NCBI GenBank assembly: GCA_019058275.1
Contig: JAHLVW010000022.1
Span: 1 to 52,318 of the forward strand
Direction of reading: 5' to 3'
Length of the DNA: 52,318 bases
Origin: Candidatus Heimdallarchaeota archaeon
GTDB taxonomy: Archaea; Asgardarchaeota; Heimdallarchaeia; JABLTI01
The notes under the pieces are model-generated. The model was given only the letters and a program-made list of their open reading frames with translations. It made no database searches and was not told where the DNA came from. The translations under genes were made by a program, and so were the position numbers. Numbering within the stretch: the first letter of the stretch is position 1; each line of letters begins with the position of its first letter. Below are positions 38,183-45,513 of this stretch, piece after piece.

Positions 38183-39283
38183 CTAAATACCGGTAGGTTT
38201 CAATAGTTCTGACATTTTTTCATCTAAAGTAGATGAAGGTTTTCCCGGGGGGAGATTTCTTGTACGTCTGAACCAATTGGAAAGTCCCCAACTTAACATA
38301 ATTTTTGGCATAACAATAACATTAATACGAGCGCAATCTTGTTCAGTTACTTCTACATTCAGAGCTCCAAGATTATCTTCTAGCTGTTCAAATGTCCGTG
38401 GACCAATGATAACACTAGTAATACCAGGTTGCTTCATTGTCCATGCGAGGGCTAATTGGCTAATCGTACAACCTTTCTCCTCAGAGATTTCTTTTAGAAC
38501 ATCTAATAAATCATAAACTTTAGATTCAGTCAAATCACTATCCCATACAAATCCCCCTTTTTTAAAATGTGACCAACGTGAATTTTCAGGATACGGTTTA
38601 TCACGTTCATATTTGCCAGTTAAAATACCTCCTCCTAATGGGGAATATGGTATAAGAGCAATACCATATCTTAGTGCCATTGGAACAATACTATTTTCAA
38701 TTAAACGATCAATCATACAATAGAATGGCTGTTCACTTACGAAGCGATTCAATCTCAATTTGTCAGAAACCCAAAGAGCTTCCATAATTTGCCATGGTGA
38801 GAATGAACTGGTACCAATATAGCGAATTTTACCAGCACGAATAAGATCATCAAGTGCACGAAGTGTTTCATCAATGGGGACATGATGATCTGGACGATGT
38901 AGCTGGAATAAATCGATATAATCCGTGCGTAATCGCTTCAAAGAATCATTGCATTCAGCGATAATATGTCTTCGACTCAACCCACTCCTATTAGGATCAT
39001 CCGGGTCCATCGGGAAAAAGGCTTTTGTAGCTAGAATAATTCGGTGACGTTTGCTGTTTTGTTCTAAGGCTTTACCAATTATTTCTTCAGAGCTTCCTGC
39101 TCCTTCATTCACATTTCGTCCACCATAGCGATTAGCGGTATCAATGAAATTTATACCGGATTCTATAGCGTGATTAATCATATCAATAGCTTCATCTTCT
39201 GGTGTACTTATACCGAAATTTATTGTACCTAAACACAATAGACTAACTTTTACACCAGTACGCCCAAGATTACGATATTCCAT
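38183..39283 (-). CDS. Aldo/keto reductase (without Fe-S domain)
   Basis: 366 residues, ATG with AGGAGG 7 bases upstream. Complete tetrad: Asp and Tyr in FIDTANRYGG, Lys in ILATKAFF, His in LFQLHRPD. The GSSEEIIGKAL and SPLGGGILTGKY segments place it with the Kv-beta/AKR11-13 type of NADPH-dependent reductases acting on aldehydes, ketones or sugars. It lacks the C-terminal cluster domain of its neighbours and comes from another AKR branch. It is followed 19 bases later by the AKR at 37000-38163. Confidence 0.92.
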   Translation of the reverse strand: MEYRNLGRTGVKVSLLCLGTINFGISTPEDEAIDMINHAIESGINFIDTANRYGGRNVNEGAGSSEEIIGKALEQNSKRHRIILATKAFFPMDPDDPNRSGLSRRHIIAECNDSLKRLRTDYIDLFQLHRPDHHVPIDETLRALDDLIRAGKIRYIGTSSFSPWQIMEALWVSDKLRLNRFVSEQPFYCMIDRLIENSIVPMALRYGIALIPYSPLGGGILTGKYERDKPYPENSRWSHFKKGGFVWDSDLTESKVYDLLDVLKEISEEKGCTISQLALAWTMKQPGITSVIIGPRTFEQLEDNLGALNVEVTEQDCARINVIVMPKIMLSWGLSNWFRRTRNLPPGKPSSTLDEKMSELLKPTGI

Positions 39284-39340
39284 TTTTTAACCTCCTAAAT
39301 TTGAAATTGATTTCTAATTTGGATACCCATCATTTTTCTT

Positions 39341-39420
39341 TCAACAGATCCAATATGCATCAACAAGATCCAAGGGAGAGACTTCCCACTTTCCAAATTT
39401 GCGATATTCCGTAGCTAATC
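39341..39420 (-). pseudogene. Remnant of an additional aldo/keto reductase gene
   Basis: Between two intact reductase genes, the minus strand reads TEYRKFGKWEVSPLDLVDAY and then soon stops. The first 13 residues match the N-terminal strand typical of this family (compare MQYRKFGKLDWKASILGFGG at 38163). No start codon remains and the rest of the barrel is gone, so it is a short gene relic. Confidence 0.55.
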
Positions 39421-39436
39421 ATACTTTGTTGCTTTT

Positions 39437-40498
39437 CTAGTTCCCTGTAGCTGACACCTTCTTTTGTTTCTTCATTTTTTCATAGAGATTTATGCTCTTA
39501 GTAATCATCTCTCTGATGGGTAAATGATAGGGACACTTTTCTTCGCATTCACCACACTGAATGCAATTTTCTGCGCTTTCTACACTAGCTTTCATAAAAC
39601 CTCCAATAGATTCATCAGAAAGCGTTTCTTTCGAAGGCCATAATTTCCATAAAATGGGCATGCACACTAATTGTTCGATTCGAACTCCTTCTGGACAAGG
39701 CATGCAGTAACCACATCGTCTACAAAATTGCGTTCCAAGTTCAGAGCGAAACTTTTCCATCTTCGTTTGTTCTTGAGAAGTTAGTTCCCAAGAACCATTG
39801 ACGATGTTAACAATTTCTTCAATTTCCTTAGTTTTCTCAATCCCTGGAATTGGTACGACATTATCAAATTGCAATAGATATTTGATCGTAAGATTAGCAT
39901 CATCTAATAATCCCCCCGCAAAGGGTTTCATGGCGATAAAACCAACATTATGTTTTTTAGCTAGAGATACCAATTCATTTGCAGGTTCAATTGTAACGAA
40001 ATTAAATGGAACTTGAACTGTCTCAAAATGACTGGTGGTAACAGCTTTTAATGCTACATCTAAAGTGTGAATCGACATACCAATATGTCGAATTTTTCCC
40101 TTTTCCAGAGCTTCTTTGGCTCCTTCCAAAGCCCCACCAGGTTTGAGGATAAGATCTAATCTTTCAAAAGTAGAAGGATTATGGAATTGCCAAAGATCAA
40201 TATAGTCAGTATTTAAGTGTTTTAAGCTTAAATCTATTTGTTCTAATGCTGCTTCTTTACTTTGCCAAGTTCCTTTAGTAGCGATAATTACTTCTTCTCG
40301 TCGATCAGCAATAGCTTTACCAATTCGTTTTTCACTATCTCCATATCCTCGAGCTGTATCAATAAAAGTAACCCCTAGATCGAGAGCTCTTTGGATTACC
40401 TTTATTGCTGCATCCTCTGGTGGTCGTTGAATAGGAATACCTCCTATTCCTACCCGAGTAACTTCCAAACCCGTTTTACCTAATCTTACAGTTTTCAT
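39437..40498 (-). CDS. Aldo/keto reductase with C-terminal 4Fe-4S domain
   Basis: About 353 residues. The start is the ATG at about 40498, because GGAGGT lies 6-7 bases upstream; a TTG ten codons earlier overlaps that site. Tetrad: FIDTARGYGDSE (Asp, Tyr), IATKG (Lys), LWQFHNP (His). The C-terminus has CRRCGYCMPCP and CIQCGECEEKCP, both complete. It closely resembles the genes at 41083-42120 and 42249-43283, which shows in-place amplification. Probable NAD(P)H-linked carbonyl reduction coupled to ferredoxin-type electron transfer. The substrate is not predictable. Confidence 0.92.
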   Translation of the reverse strand: MKTVRLGKTGLEVTRVGIGGIPIQRPPEDAAIKVIQRALDLGVTFIDTARGYGDSEKRIGKAIADRREEVIIATKGTWQSKEAALEQIDLSLKHLNTDYIDLWQFHNPSTFERLDLILKPGGALEGAKEALEKGKIRHIGMSIHTLDVALKAVTTSHFETVQVPFNFVTIEPANELVSLAKKHNVGFIAMKPFAGGLLDDANLTIKYLLQFDNVVPIPGIEKTKEIEEIVNIVNGSWELTSQEQTKMEKFRSELGTQFCRRCGYCMPCPEGVRIEQLVCMPILWKLWPSKETLSDESIGGFMKASVESAENCIQCGECEEKCPYHLPIREMITKSINLYEKMKKQKKVSATGN

Positions 40499-40528
40499 TT
40501 TGTTACCTCCAATGGTATTTTCTTTCAA

Positions 40529-41086
40529 TTACCACCATTTCTTCTTAAGTGGCATAGCAAGCACCTCTCTAATCTCAAATCTTTTAACGTCGTCTTTAAC
40601 GAATAGCTCTTTAGTTGGTGTTGCTCGAGCGATTATTGCAGTATCTGCACCTCGAGCGGTTCCCCCTACGCTAATGATATCTTCATAGAGATGAAGCTCT
40701 CCTTTATCAGCAGCAATAAGAATAATTTCGACAGCAACTTTGAACCCCTGTCCAAATGTGCGGTAAGTTTCTCTTATATCATCCATTCCTTCCAAATGAA
40801 GGGCTAGATGTGTTTTATCTACAGATTTTCCACCAAGTTCGATAATTTGTTGTTTAAAGTTCTGGTGCATTTCTTTATGGGAAACAACAATGATATTTGT
40901 TTGGCTTTTAAGAGCCTTAGAAAATTTCACTCCGGTTTCCCCAGAAGTACTTGCCACGACTACTGTCTTAATGTCGTTTTTCTTTAATCTCTCTTGTACA
41001 ATCTCAATTATTCTCTCTGTATTTTGAGAACCATAATTTGTGAAATATTCAATCTTTCTCATTTCTCTAACAACTCTTTCTATCAT
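40529..41086 (-). CDS. Pyruvate kinase alpha/beta (C-terminal) domain protein
   Basis: 185 residues. The ATG overlaps the preceding stop by 4 bases (ATGA), so translation is coupled. IEYFTNYGSQNTERIIEIV, VVVASTSGETGVKFSKAL and ISVGGTARGADTAIIARA match stand-alone proteins related to the C-terminal domain of pyruvate kinase, which binds allosteric effectors in the full enzyme. No barrel domain is present. Tight placement within the aldo/keto reductase operon suggests it senses a metabolite for, or works with, these enzymes; function unproven. An alternative start lies at Met9. Confidence 0.82.
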   Translation of the reverse strand: MIERVVREMRKIEYFTNYGSQNTERIIEIVQERLKKNDIKTVVVASTSGETGVKFSKALKSQTNIIVVSHKEMHQNFKQQIIELGGKSVDKTHLALHLEGMDDIRETYRTFGQGFKVAVEIILIAADKGELHLYEDIISVGGTARGADTAIIARATPTKELFVKDDVKRFEIREVLAMPLKKKWW

Positions 41087-42120
41087 AATTTTCTTTGAAT
41101 AATCCCTTCAATAAACTCGATGTTTTCACTAATCATCTCTCGGATAGGTAGTTTGTAAGGACATTTCTCTTCGCATTCGCCACACTGAATACAGTTCTTT
41201 CCACTTGCCACATACTTCGGGTACCACCACTCAGGCTCGTTGAACAATTCCTCTGGCCATAACTTTCTCATACCACGTGCAATCAATATTAATGAGATTA
41301 CCACTCCTTGCGGACAAGGCATGCAATACCCACACTGTCGGCAAAGCTGTGTACCCAGCTCATTGCGAAGCGCTTCCATTTGTTGTTGCTCTTGTGGTGT
41401 TAGCTCCCAGGATCCGCTGTTGACAATATTTACAATCTCCTCGATTTCCTCAACTTTTCCAGTGCCAGGGTCGGGTACAACATTGTCAAACTGCAGAACA
41501 TACTTAATGGCGAGGTTAGCATCCCGCAAATTCCCCCCTGCAAAGGGTTTCATGCCAATAAAACCAACATTCTCTTTTTTGGCCAAGGGAACTAATTCGT
41601 CAACAGCTTCGTTGCTAATAAAGTTAAGAGGAAACTGGACAGTTTCAAAATGACTTGAAGCGACCGCTTTTAATGCCACATCAAGTGAATGACTGCTGAA
41701 ACCAATATGCCGGATCTTACCAGCTTCTAGAGCTTCTTTGGCTGCTTCCATAGCTCCTCCTGGTTTGAGTAAAACCTCATATGCTTCAAAGTCACCAATG
41801 TTATGAAATTGCCACAAATCAATATAGTCTGTTTGTAAACGTTGTAAACTAGAGTCTATGTGCTGGAGAGCGCTTTTCTTATCACGCCAGCCACCCTTTG
41901 TAGCAAGGATCACCTCCTCTCGTCGTTCAGCGATCGCTTTGCCAATACGAATCTCACTGTCTCCATAACCAAGGGCTGTGTCGATGAAGTTGATTCCTAA
42001 ATCTAGAGCGTGTTGAATTACCTTAATCGCTTCTTCTTCAGGTGGTCTTTGAATAGGGATGCCACCAATTCCTATCCGGGTAACTTCCAAGTCAGTTTTT
42101 CCTAATTTTACAGTCTTCAT
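41083..42120 (-). CDS. Aldo/keto reductase with C-terminal 4Fe-4S domain
   Basis: 345 residues, ATG start. Tetrad complete: FIDTALGYGDSE (Asp, Tyr), LATKGG (Lys), LWQFHNI (His). Two cluster motifs are complete, CRQCGYCMPCP and CIQCGECEEKCP. The C-terminal tail PYKLPIREMISENIEF is shared with its neighbours. The coding sequence seems richer in G and C than the surface-protein genes (for example CCTCCTCTCGTCG-type stretches), so the cluster may have a different history; this is an impression and not a measured value. It overlaps the pyruvate-kinase-like gene. Confidence 0.93.
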   Translation of the reverse strand: MKTVKLGKTDLEVTRIGIGGIPIQRPPEEEAIKVIQHALDLGINFIDTALGYGDSEIRIGKAIAERREEVILATKGGWRDKKSALQHIDSSLQRLQTDYIDLWQFHNIGDFEAYEVLLKPGGAMEAAKEALEAGKIRHIGFSSHSLDVALKAVASSHFETVQFPLNFISNEAVDELVPLAKKENVGFIGMKPFAGGNLRDANLAIKYVLQFDNVVPDPGTGKVEEIEEIVNIVNSGSWELTPQEQQQMEALRNELGTQLCRQCGYCMPCPQGVVISLILIARGMRKLWPEELFNEPEWWYPKYVASGKNCIQCGECEEKCPYKLPIREMISENIEFIEGIIQRKL

Positions 42121-42248
42121 TTTGCTTTATTCCTTTTAATTTAAAATTAACTTTGATCCGAATACTCTTCAATTATAATGAACAAAATTGCTTTAGCTAA
42201 TAAGTTGCATTCAACAAATCTAATCACATAGATATCTCCATTTGATTG

Positions 42249-43283
42249 TTAGGTTGAAATCTGTTGTTTCTTATACTCCTTAGCTACGCGTTCGTAAAAT
42301 GCTATATTCTCATCAATCATCTCTCGAATGGGCAACTGGTAGGGACACTTTTTTTCACCTTCGCCACACTTGATGCAATTTTTTGCACTCTCAACTGAGC
42401 TATTTACATAATCCCAAGAGAAGAACCAGTCAGCTGGCCAGAGCTCGTATAAGATTTGTAAGTAAATCACACCATCGATAAGTACCCCTTGAGGGCAGGG
42501 CATACAATAACCGCACTGCCGACAAAAACGGCTGCTCACTTTTGAACGGATCTCCTTGATCTCTTGTTGTTCTTGTGGTGAAAGCTCCCAGGATTTATTA
42601 TTGACAATGTCCACTATTTCCTCGATCTCTTCGATTTTTTCAATGCCCGGGTCTGGTACAACATTGTCAAACTGTAAAAGGTACTTAATAGCTAAGTTAG
42701 CATCTCGTATTCTGCCACCTGCGAAAGGTTTCATGGCGATGAACCCAACATCGTGTTTTTTAACTAGAGGAACTAATTCATCTGCCGCTTCGTTACTAAC
42801 GAAATTGAGGGGGAATTGTACGAATTCGAATTGGTCTGAAGCAACCGCTTCCAGTGCTACCTTTAATGAGTGACTGCTAAAACCTATGTGTCGGATCTTC
42901 CCATCCTCGATAGCCTTTCGAGCAAATTCCATGCGATGATTGAGGACTTCTTCCAAATCTTCTAAAGTACTAACACCGTGAAATTGCCATAGGTCGATGT
43001 AGTCAGTGTTCAGACGACGCAAGCTAGTTTCTAAATGCTCGAGAGTTCCACCTTTAGTTGCAATAATCACTTCTTCTCGTCGTCCAGCGATCGCTTTGCT
43101 AATTCGTTCTTCACTCATCCCATTTCCATAACTATATGCAGTGTCGATAAGGTTGACACCCAAATCAATTGTTCTCTGTATCAATTTTATAACTTCTTTT
43201 TCAGAGGGACGTGTGAGTGGAATACCACCCATCCCAATCCTGGAAACCATCAAGTTAGTTTTACCAAGTCTTACCTTCTTCAT
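42249..43283 (-). CDS. Aldo/keto reductase with C-terminal Fe-S domain; one cluster cysteine lost
   Basis: About 344 residues from ATG 43283, with GGAGAAAGG just upstream; a TTG at 43301 is rejected because it includes that site. Tetrad: LIDTAYSYGNG (Asp, Tyr), IATKGG (Lys), LWQFHGV (His). The first cluster motif, CRQCGYCMPCP, is complete. The second reads CIKCGEGEKKCP where its paralogues have CIQCGECEEKCP, so its third Cys is Gly, a one-base TGT to GGT change. It is the first gene of the minus-strand cluster, facing the regulator across a palindrome-rich region, and 128 bases before the next gene. Confidence 0.92.
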   Translation of the reverse strand: MKKVRLGKTNLMVSRIGMGGIPLTRPSEKEVIKLIQRTIDLGVNLIDTAYSYGNGMSEERISKAIAGRREEVIIATKGGTLEHLETSLRRLNTDYIDLWQFHGVSTLEDLEEVLNHRMEFARKAIEDGKIRHIGFSSHSLKVALEAVASDQFEFVQFPLNFVSNEAADELVPLVKKHDVGFIAMKPFAGGRIRDANLAIKYLLQFDNVVPDPGIEKIEEIEEIVDIVNNKSWELSPQEQQEIKEIRSKVSSRFCRQCGYCMPCPQGVLIDGVIYLQILYELWPADWFFSWDYVNSSVESAKNCIKCGEGEKKCPYQLPIREMIDENIAFYERVAKEYKKQQIST

Positions 43284-43328
43284 TTTCCTTTCTCCTTTCA
43301 ATTATCAGTGGTTGTTATTCTTACTAAG

Positions 43329-43369
43329 TGTCATTAATATGACATTTAATGTCATTATAACGACATTAA
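43329..43369. promoter_or_regulatory. Array of TGTCAT/ATGACA half-sites upstream of the reductase cluster
   Basis: TGTCAT (43329), ATGACAT (43339), ATGTCAT (43349) and CGACATTAA (43361) alternate in orientation, forming overlapping palindromes such as TGTCAT-TAAT-ATGACA and TTAATGTC-ATTATAAC-GACATTAA. It lies 46 bases before the reductase start, where a repressor would block the promoter. Confidence 0.6.
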
Positions 43370-43413
43370 AATATATTAACTTTTCCATAATTAAGATAAA
43401 GTAATAAAAATGC

Positions 43414-43477
43414 AACGGATATTAAAATATAAGATAGAATAGCACCAGATATTATATAATGTCTTTTAATATCCGTT
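43414..43477. promoter_or_regulatory. Perfect 14-bp inverted repeat, candidate operator pair
   Basis: AACGGATATTAAAA (43414-43427) and TTTTAATATCCGTT (43464-43477) are exact reverse complements whose starts are 50 bp apart, about five helical turns. An AT-rich TATA-like stretch (ATTATATAATG) lies between. It could let two regulator dimers loop the DNA or sit on both promoters. Confidence 0.6.
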
Positions 43478-43490
43478 TAAAAGCAAATAA

Positions 43491-43510
43491 ATTCTAATTT
43501 ACATTAGAAT
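43491..43510. promoter_or_regulatory. Palindrome before the regulator gene
   Basis: ATTCTAA and TTAGAAT with a 6-base spacer, 18 bases before the regulator's ATG. A candidate autoregulatory site. Confidence 0.45.
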
Positions 43511-43528
43511 TAAATCGAGTGTCCTAAT

Positions 43529-44203
43529 ATGAACAATAAGAAAAAGAAAGAGTCCCGTGAAACCTTTGATTACATCACCCATAAACCTGAACCGATAAAA
43601 TTCCTAACAAAAAAGGATATGAAAATTGTTGATGATCATTATGAGATTATTGGAGCTCTTCGAAAGAAAAGTATGACTGTGAAAGATATACGCGAGCTTT
43701 TCTATGATAGAGATAAAAAAGAATACAGTTATACTATTAAAACCATTTATCGACATATTGAAAAATTACAAAAATATGAGCTTGTACAAGAAGTAGGATA
43801 TAGAATAACCAAAGGCACTCGATTATGTGAAAAATTATATTCCAGGACAGCAAATCTCTTTTTCCAGGAATTTATTGAAAGCGAGTCTGAATGGTGGAAT
43901 ACTGAAGAAGGAAAAAAGTATGCAGAAAATTTAGCTATAATATTAGGGGAATTATTTCAAGTAACAAAATTCGATAAGTATTGCTATCATGATGTTTTTA
44001 AACAATTTTATGAGCAAAAATACAAAGTGACAGTTGAGCTACTTGAAAAGATTAAGGATAATGAAAAAATTGCAAATATTTATTCTAATATTCATATAGA
44101 TAAAGTGAATAAATTAAATGAAACTATCACAATATTGGTTGCTCTTTTGCGAGAACCCAAATTATTCGAATATTTGCAACATTTATTCACAAAGAAAAAA
44201 TAA
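43529..44203 (+). CDS. Winged-helix transcriptional regulator of the redox cluster
   Basis: 224 residues, ATG start. Residues about 30-95 form an ArsR/PadR-like winged helix: YEIIGALRKKSMTVKDIREL, then YTIKTIYRHIEKLQKYELVQ and the wing VGYRITKGTRLCEKLYS. The C-terminal 120 residues are helical and may bind a ligand or form the dimer. It is transcribed away from the aldo/keto reductase cluster with 245 bases between, holding several palindromes, so it probably controls both itself and the cluster. Ligand unknown. Confidence 0.82.
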   Translation: MNNKKKKESRETFDYITHKPEPIKFLTKKDMKIVDDHYEIIGALRKKSMTVKDIRELFYDRDKKEYSYTIKTIYRHIEKLQKYELVQEVGYRITKGTRLCEKLYSRTANLFFQEFIESESEWWNTEEGKKYAENLAIILGELFQVTKFDKYCYHDVFKQFYEQKYKVTVELLEKIKDNEKIANIYSNIHIDKVNKLNETITILVALLREPKLFEYLQHLFTKKK

Positions 44204-44298
44204 TCCATCAAATTTTAGTAATTGGTTGTTTAATATTCTTAAAAAATTGATTTTTATGTTTTAGCAATAAAACAAAGATTATTCTACTTATCAAAAAA

Positions 44299-44406
44299 AT
44301 GAATGCAAAGCTTAATGTAAATTATGCATTAATAGCAGCTGTTGCAGGATTATCTTCCATTTCTGTTTTAACGATAATTGTCAAGAGAAGAAAGCGAATT
44401 CATTAG
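44299..44406 (+). CDS. 35-residue membrane-anchor peptide, possibly the relic of a surface protein
   Basis: ATG 44299 encodes MNAKLNVNYALIAAVAGLSS, then ISVLTIIVKRRKRIH and a stop. One helix followed by a basic RRKR tail is exactly the C-terminal anchor of the surface proteins in this window. It could be a small membrane protein or the leftover tail of a deleted surface-protein gene. No ribosome site is seen. Confidence 0.4.
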   Translation: MNAKLNVNYALIAAVAGLSSISVLTIIVKRRKRIH

Positions 44407-44523
44407 ATTTCTCTTTCTTTTTCCATTCGCAAAATGAAAATACTTCTAATTTTGCAGGATTTTTCAAGGATAGTTTTTGTTGATATTAAACCTCGTTTAA
44501 CGTAGGTGCGTCCTCTATATCTT

Positions 44524-44818
44524 TTAAGCACAATATTTTTCAATTTCTTCTAAAACATTCAAATCTAAACTAAGTGCGAGCCATCCAACATATTCAATTA
44601 GATTATCTAACAAGCTCCAGTCTATTTGCGAAATTTTTTGAAGAATTTCTGCATTAGCATTTCAAAATAATTCAATAATGAGCTTATTTTTTCCAGAATC
44701 AAGTTTGGAAATTAATTCCTTAATGCCTTTATCTGATTTAATTTTATCTTTAAACTTTTGTTCGAGAAGTGATATAATAATCTCATGAAATAATTGGGAA
44801 TGTTTACCTTCTAATTTC
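44524..44818 (-). pseudogene. Fragment of a helical protein with an in-frame stop
   Basis: The minus strand reads LEGKHSQLFHEIIISLLEQK, ISKLDSGKNKLIIELF, a TGA, then NANAEILQKISQIDWSLLDN and LIEYVGWLALSLDLNVLEEI to a stop at 44524. Both halves have normal composition and stay in one frame, so this is probably the C-terminal part of a lost protein. The helical style is like the C-terminus of the neighbouring regulator, but direct homology is not shown. No start codon. Confidence 0.4.
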
Positions 44819-44825
44819 TAACTTA

Positions 44826-45038
44826 TTACTCAAGACGATTTTCTTTCTTTAATCTAGAAACAGCAACATAACTTTGATTCATTGCACGAGGAAGAATAAA
44901 AAAAAGCACAAGAAAAATGATTCCCAAAACGAAAAGTAAAGATCCAAAGTAATAAGCAAAAAAGGCATTATCACCTGGAATTAATAAGACATACAAGTAG
45001 TAATCTTGGTCAACAACCTCCTCCCCCACAGAAGACAT
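44826..45038 (-). CDS. Possible small membrane protein
   Basis: 70 residues, ATG start, one strong hydrophobic segment (YYFGSLLFVLGIIFLVLFFI) and a basic C-terminus (SRLKKENRLE). No recognised family and no clear ribosome site. It may be real or a fragment of a decayed gene. Confidence 0.35.
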   Translation of the reverse strand: MSSVGEEVVDQDYYLYVLLIPGDNAFFAYYFGSLLFVLGIIFLVLFFILPRAMNQSYVAVSRLKKENRLE

Positions 45039-45513
45039 CGAAATTTAAGTGGTGGAAATTATTCACTTGGCCCTTCATTTGTCTTGGAACATTACTAACA
45101 GGTTGCTGTGAATGTTGTTGTGGAAGTTGCTGTGATTCAGGAAGTAGCTCATCATTAAAAGAGGAACTTGCAGAGGAAGCTGTTGAAAAGGTAGTTGATA
45201 GCTTCTTTGGCGATTGAAGTAATAAATAAATGTAAGAAGCGAAATCCGCTTCTTCAATTCGTTTGATAATTACTACTACCATTTTTTACTGTCCATAACA
45301 CTACGTTGAGTTTCATTTTCTTCAAGTTTTCTAAAGACAAATAAGTATTCGAAAGCAAACAGAAGAAAATCACTTTTTATTGATTGATTTTGTCATAAAT
45401 GTTCAGTTTTATTATTATTATACTGGACTTTCTCTTTTCCTACAAAAGATACAATAACGCTAATCCTCTATAGTATTTAGATTGATTTCAATCTATTACA
45501 CGAAGGGATTTAC

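Larger units (their letters stand above)
44407..45513. other. Intergenic stretch with gene fragments
   Basis: Apart from the two entries inside it, this stretch holds a minus-strand frame (45010-45282) rich in Ser and Gln (PESQQLPQQHSQQPVSNV). It lacks a recognisable domain and overlaps a second frame, so I do not call it. AT-rich sequence before 45514 probably carries the promoter of the next gene (ATTATTATACTGG region). Confidence 0.5.

Noticed and set aside
43329..43510. CRISPR-like repeat array
   Set aside because: The repeats are short alternating palindromes without regular spacers and lie in a promoter region.
45010..45282. Ser/Gln-rich 90-residue frame
   Set aside because: Low complexity, overlaps another frame, no ribosome site and no domain.
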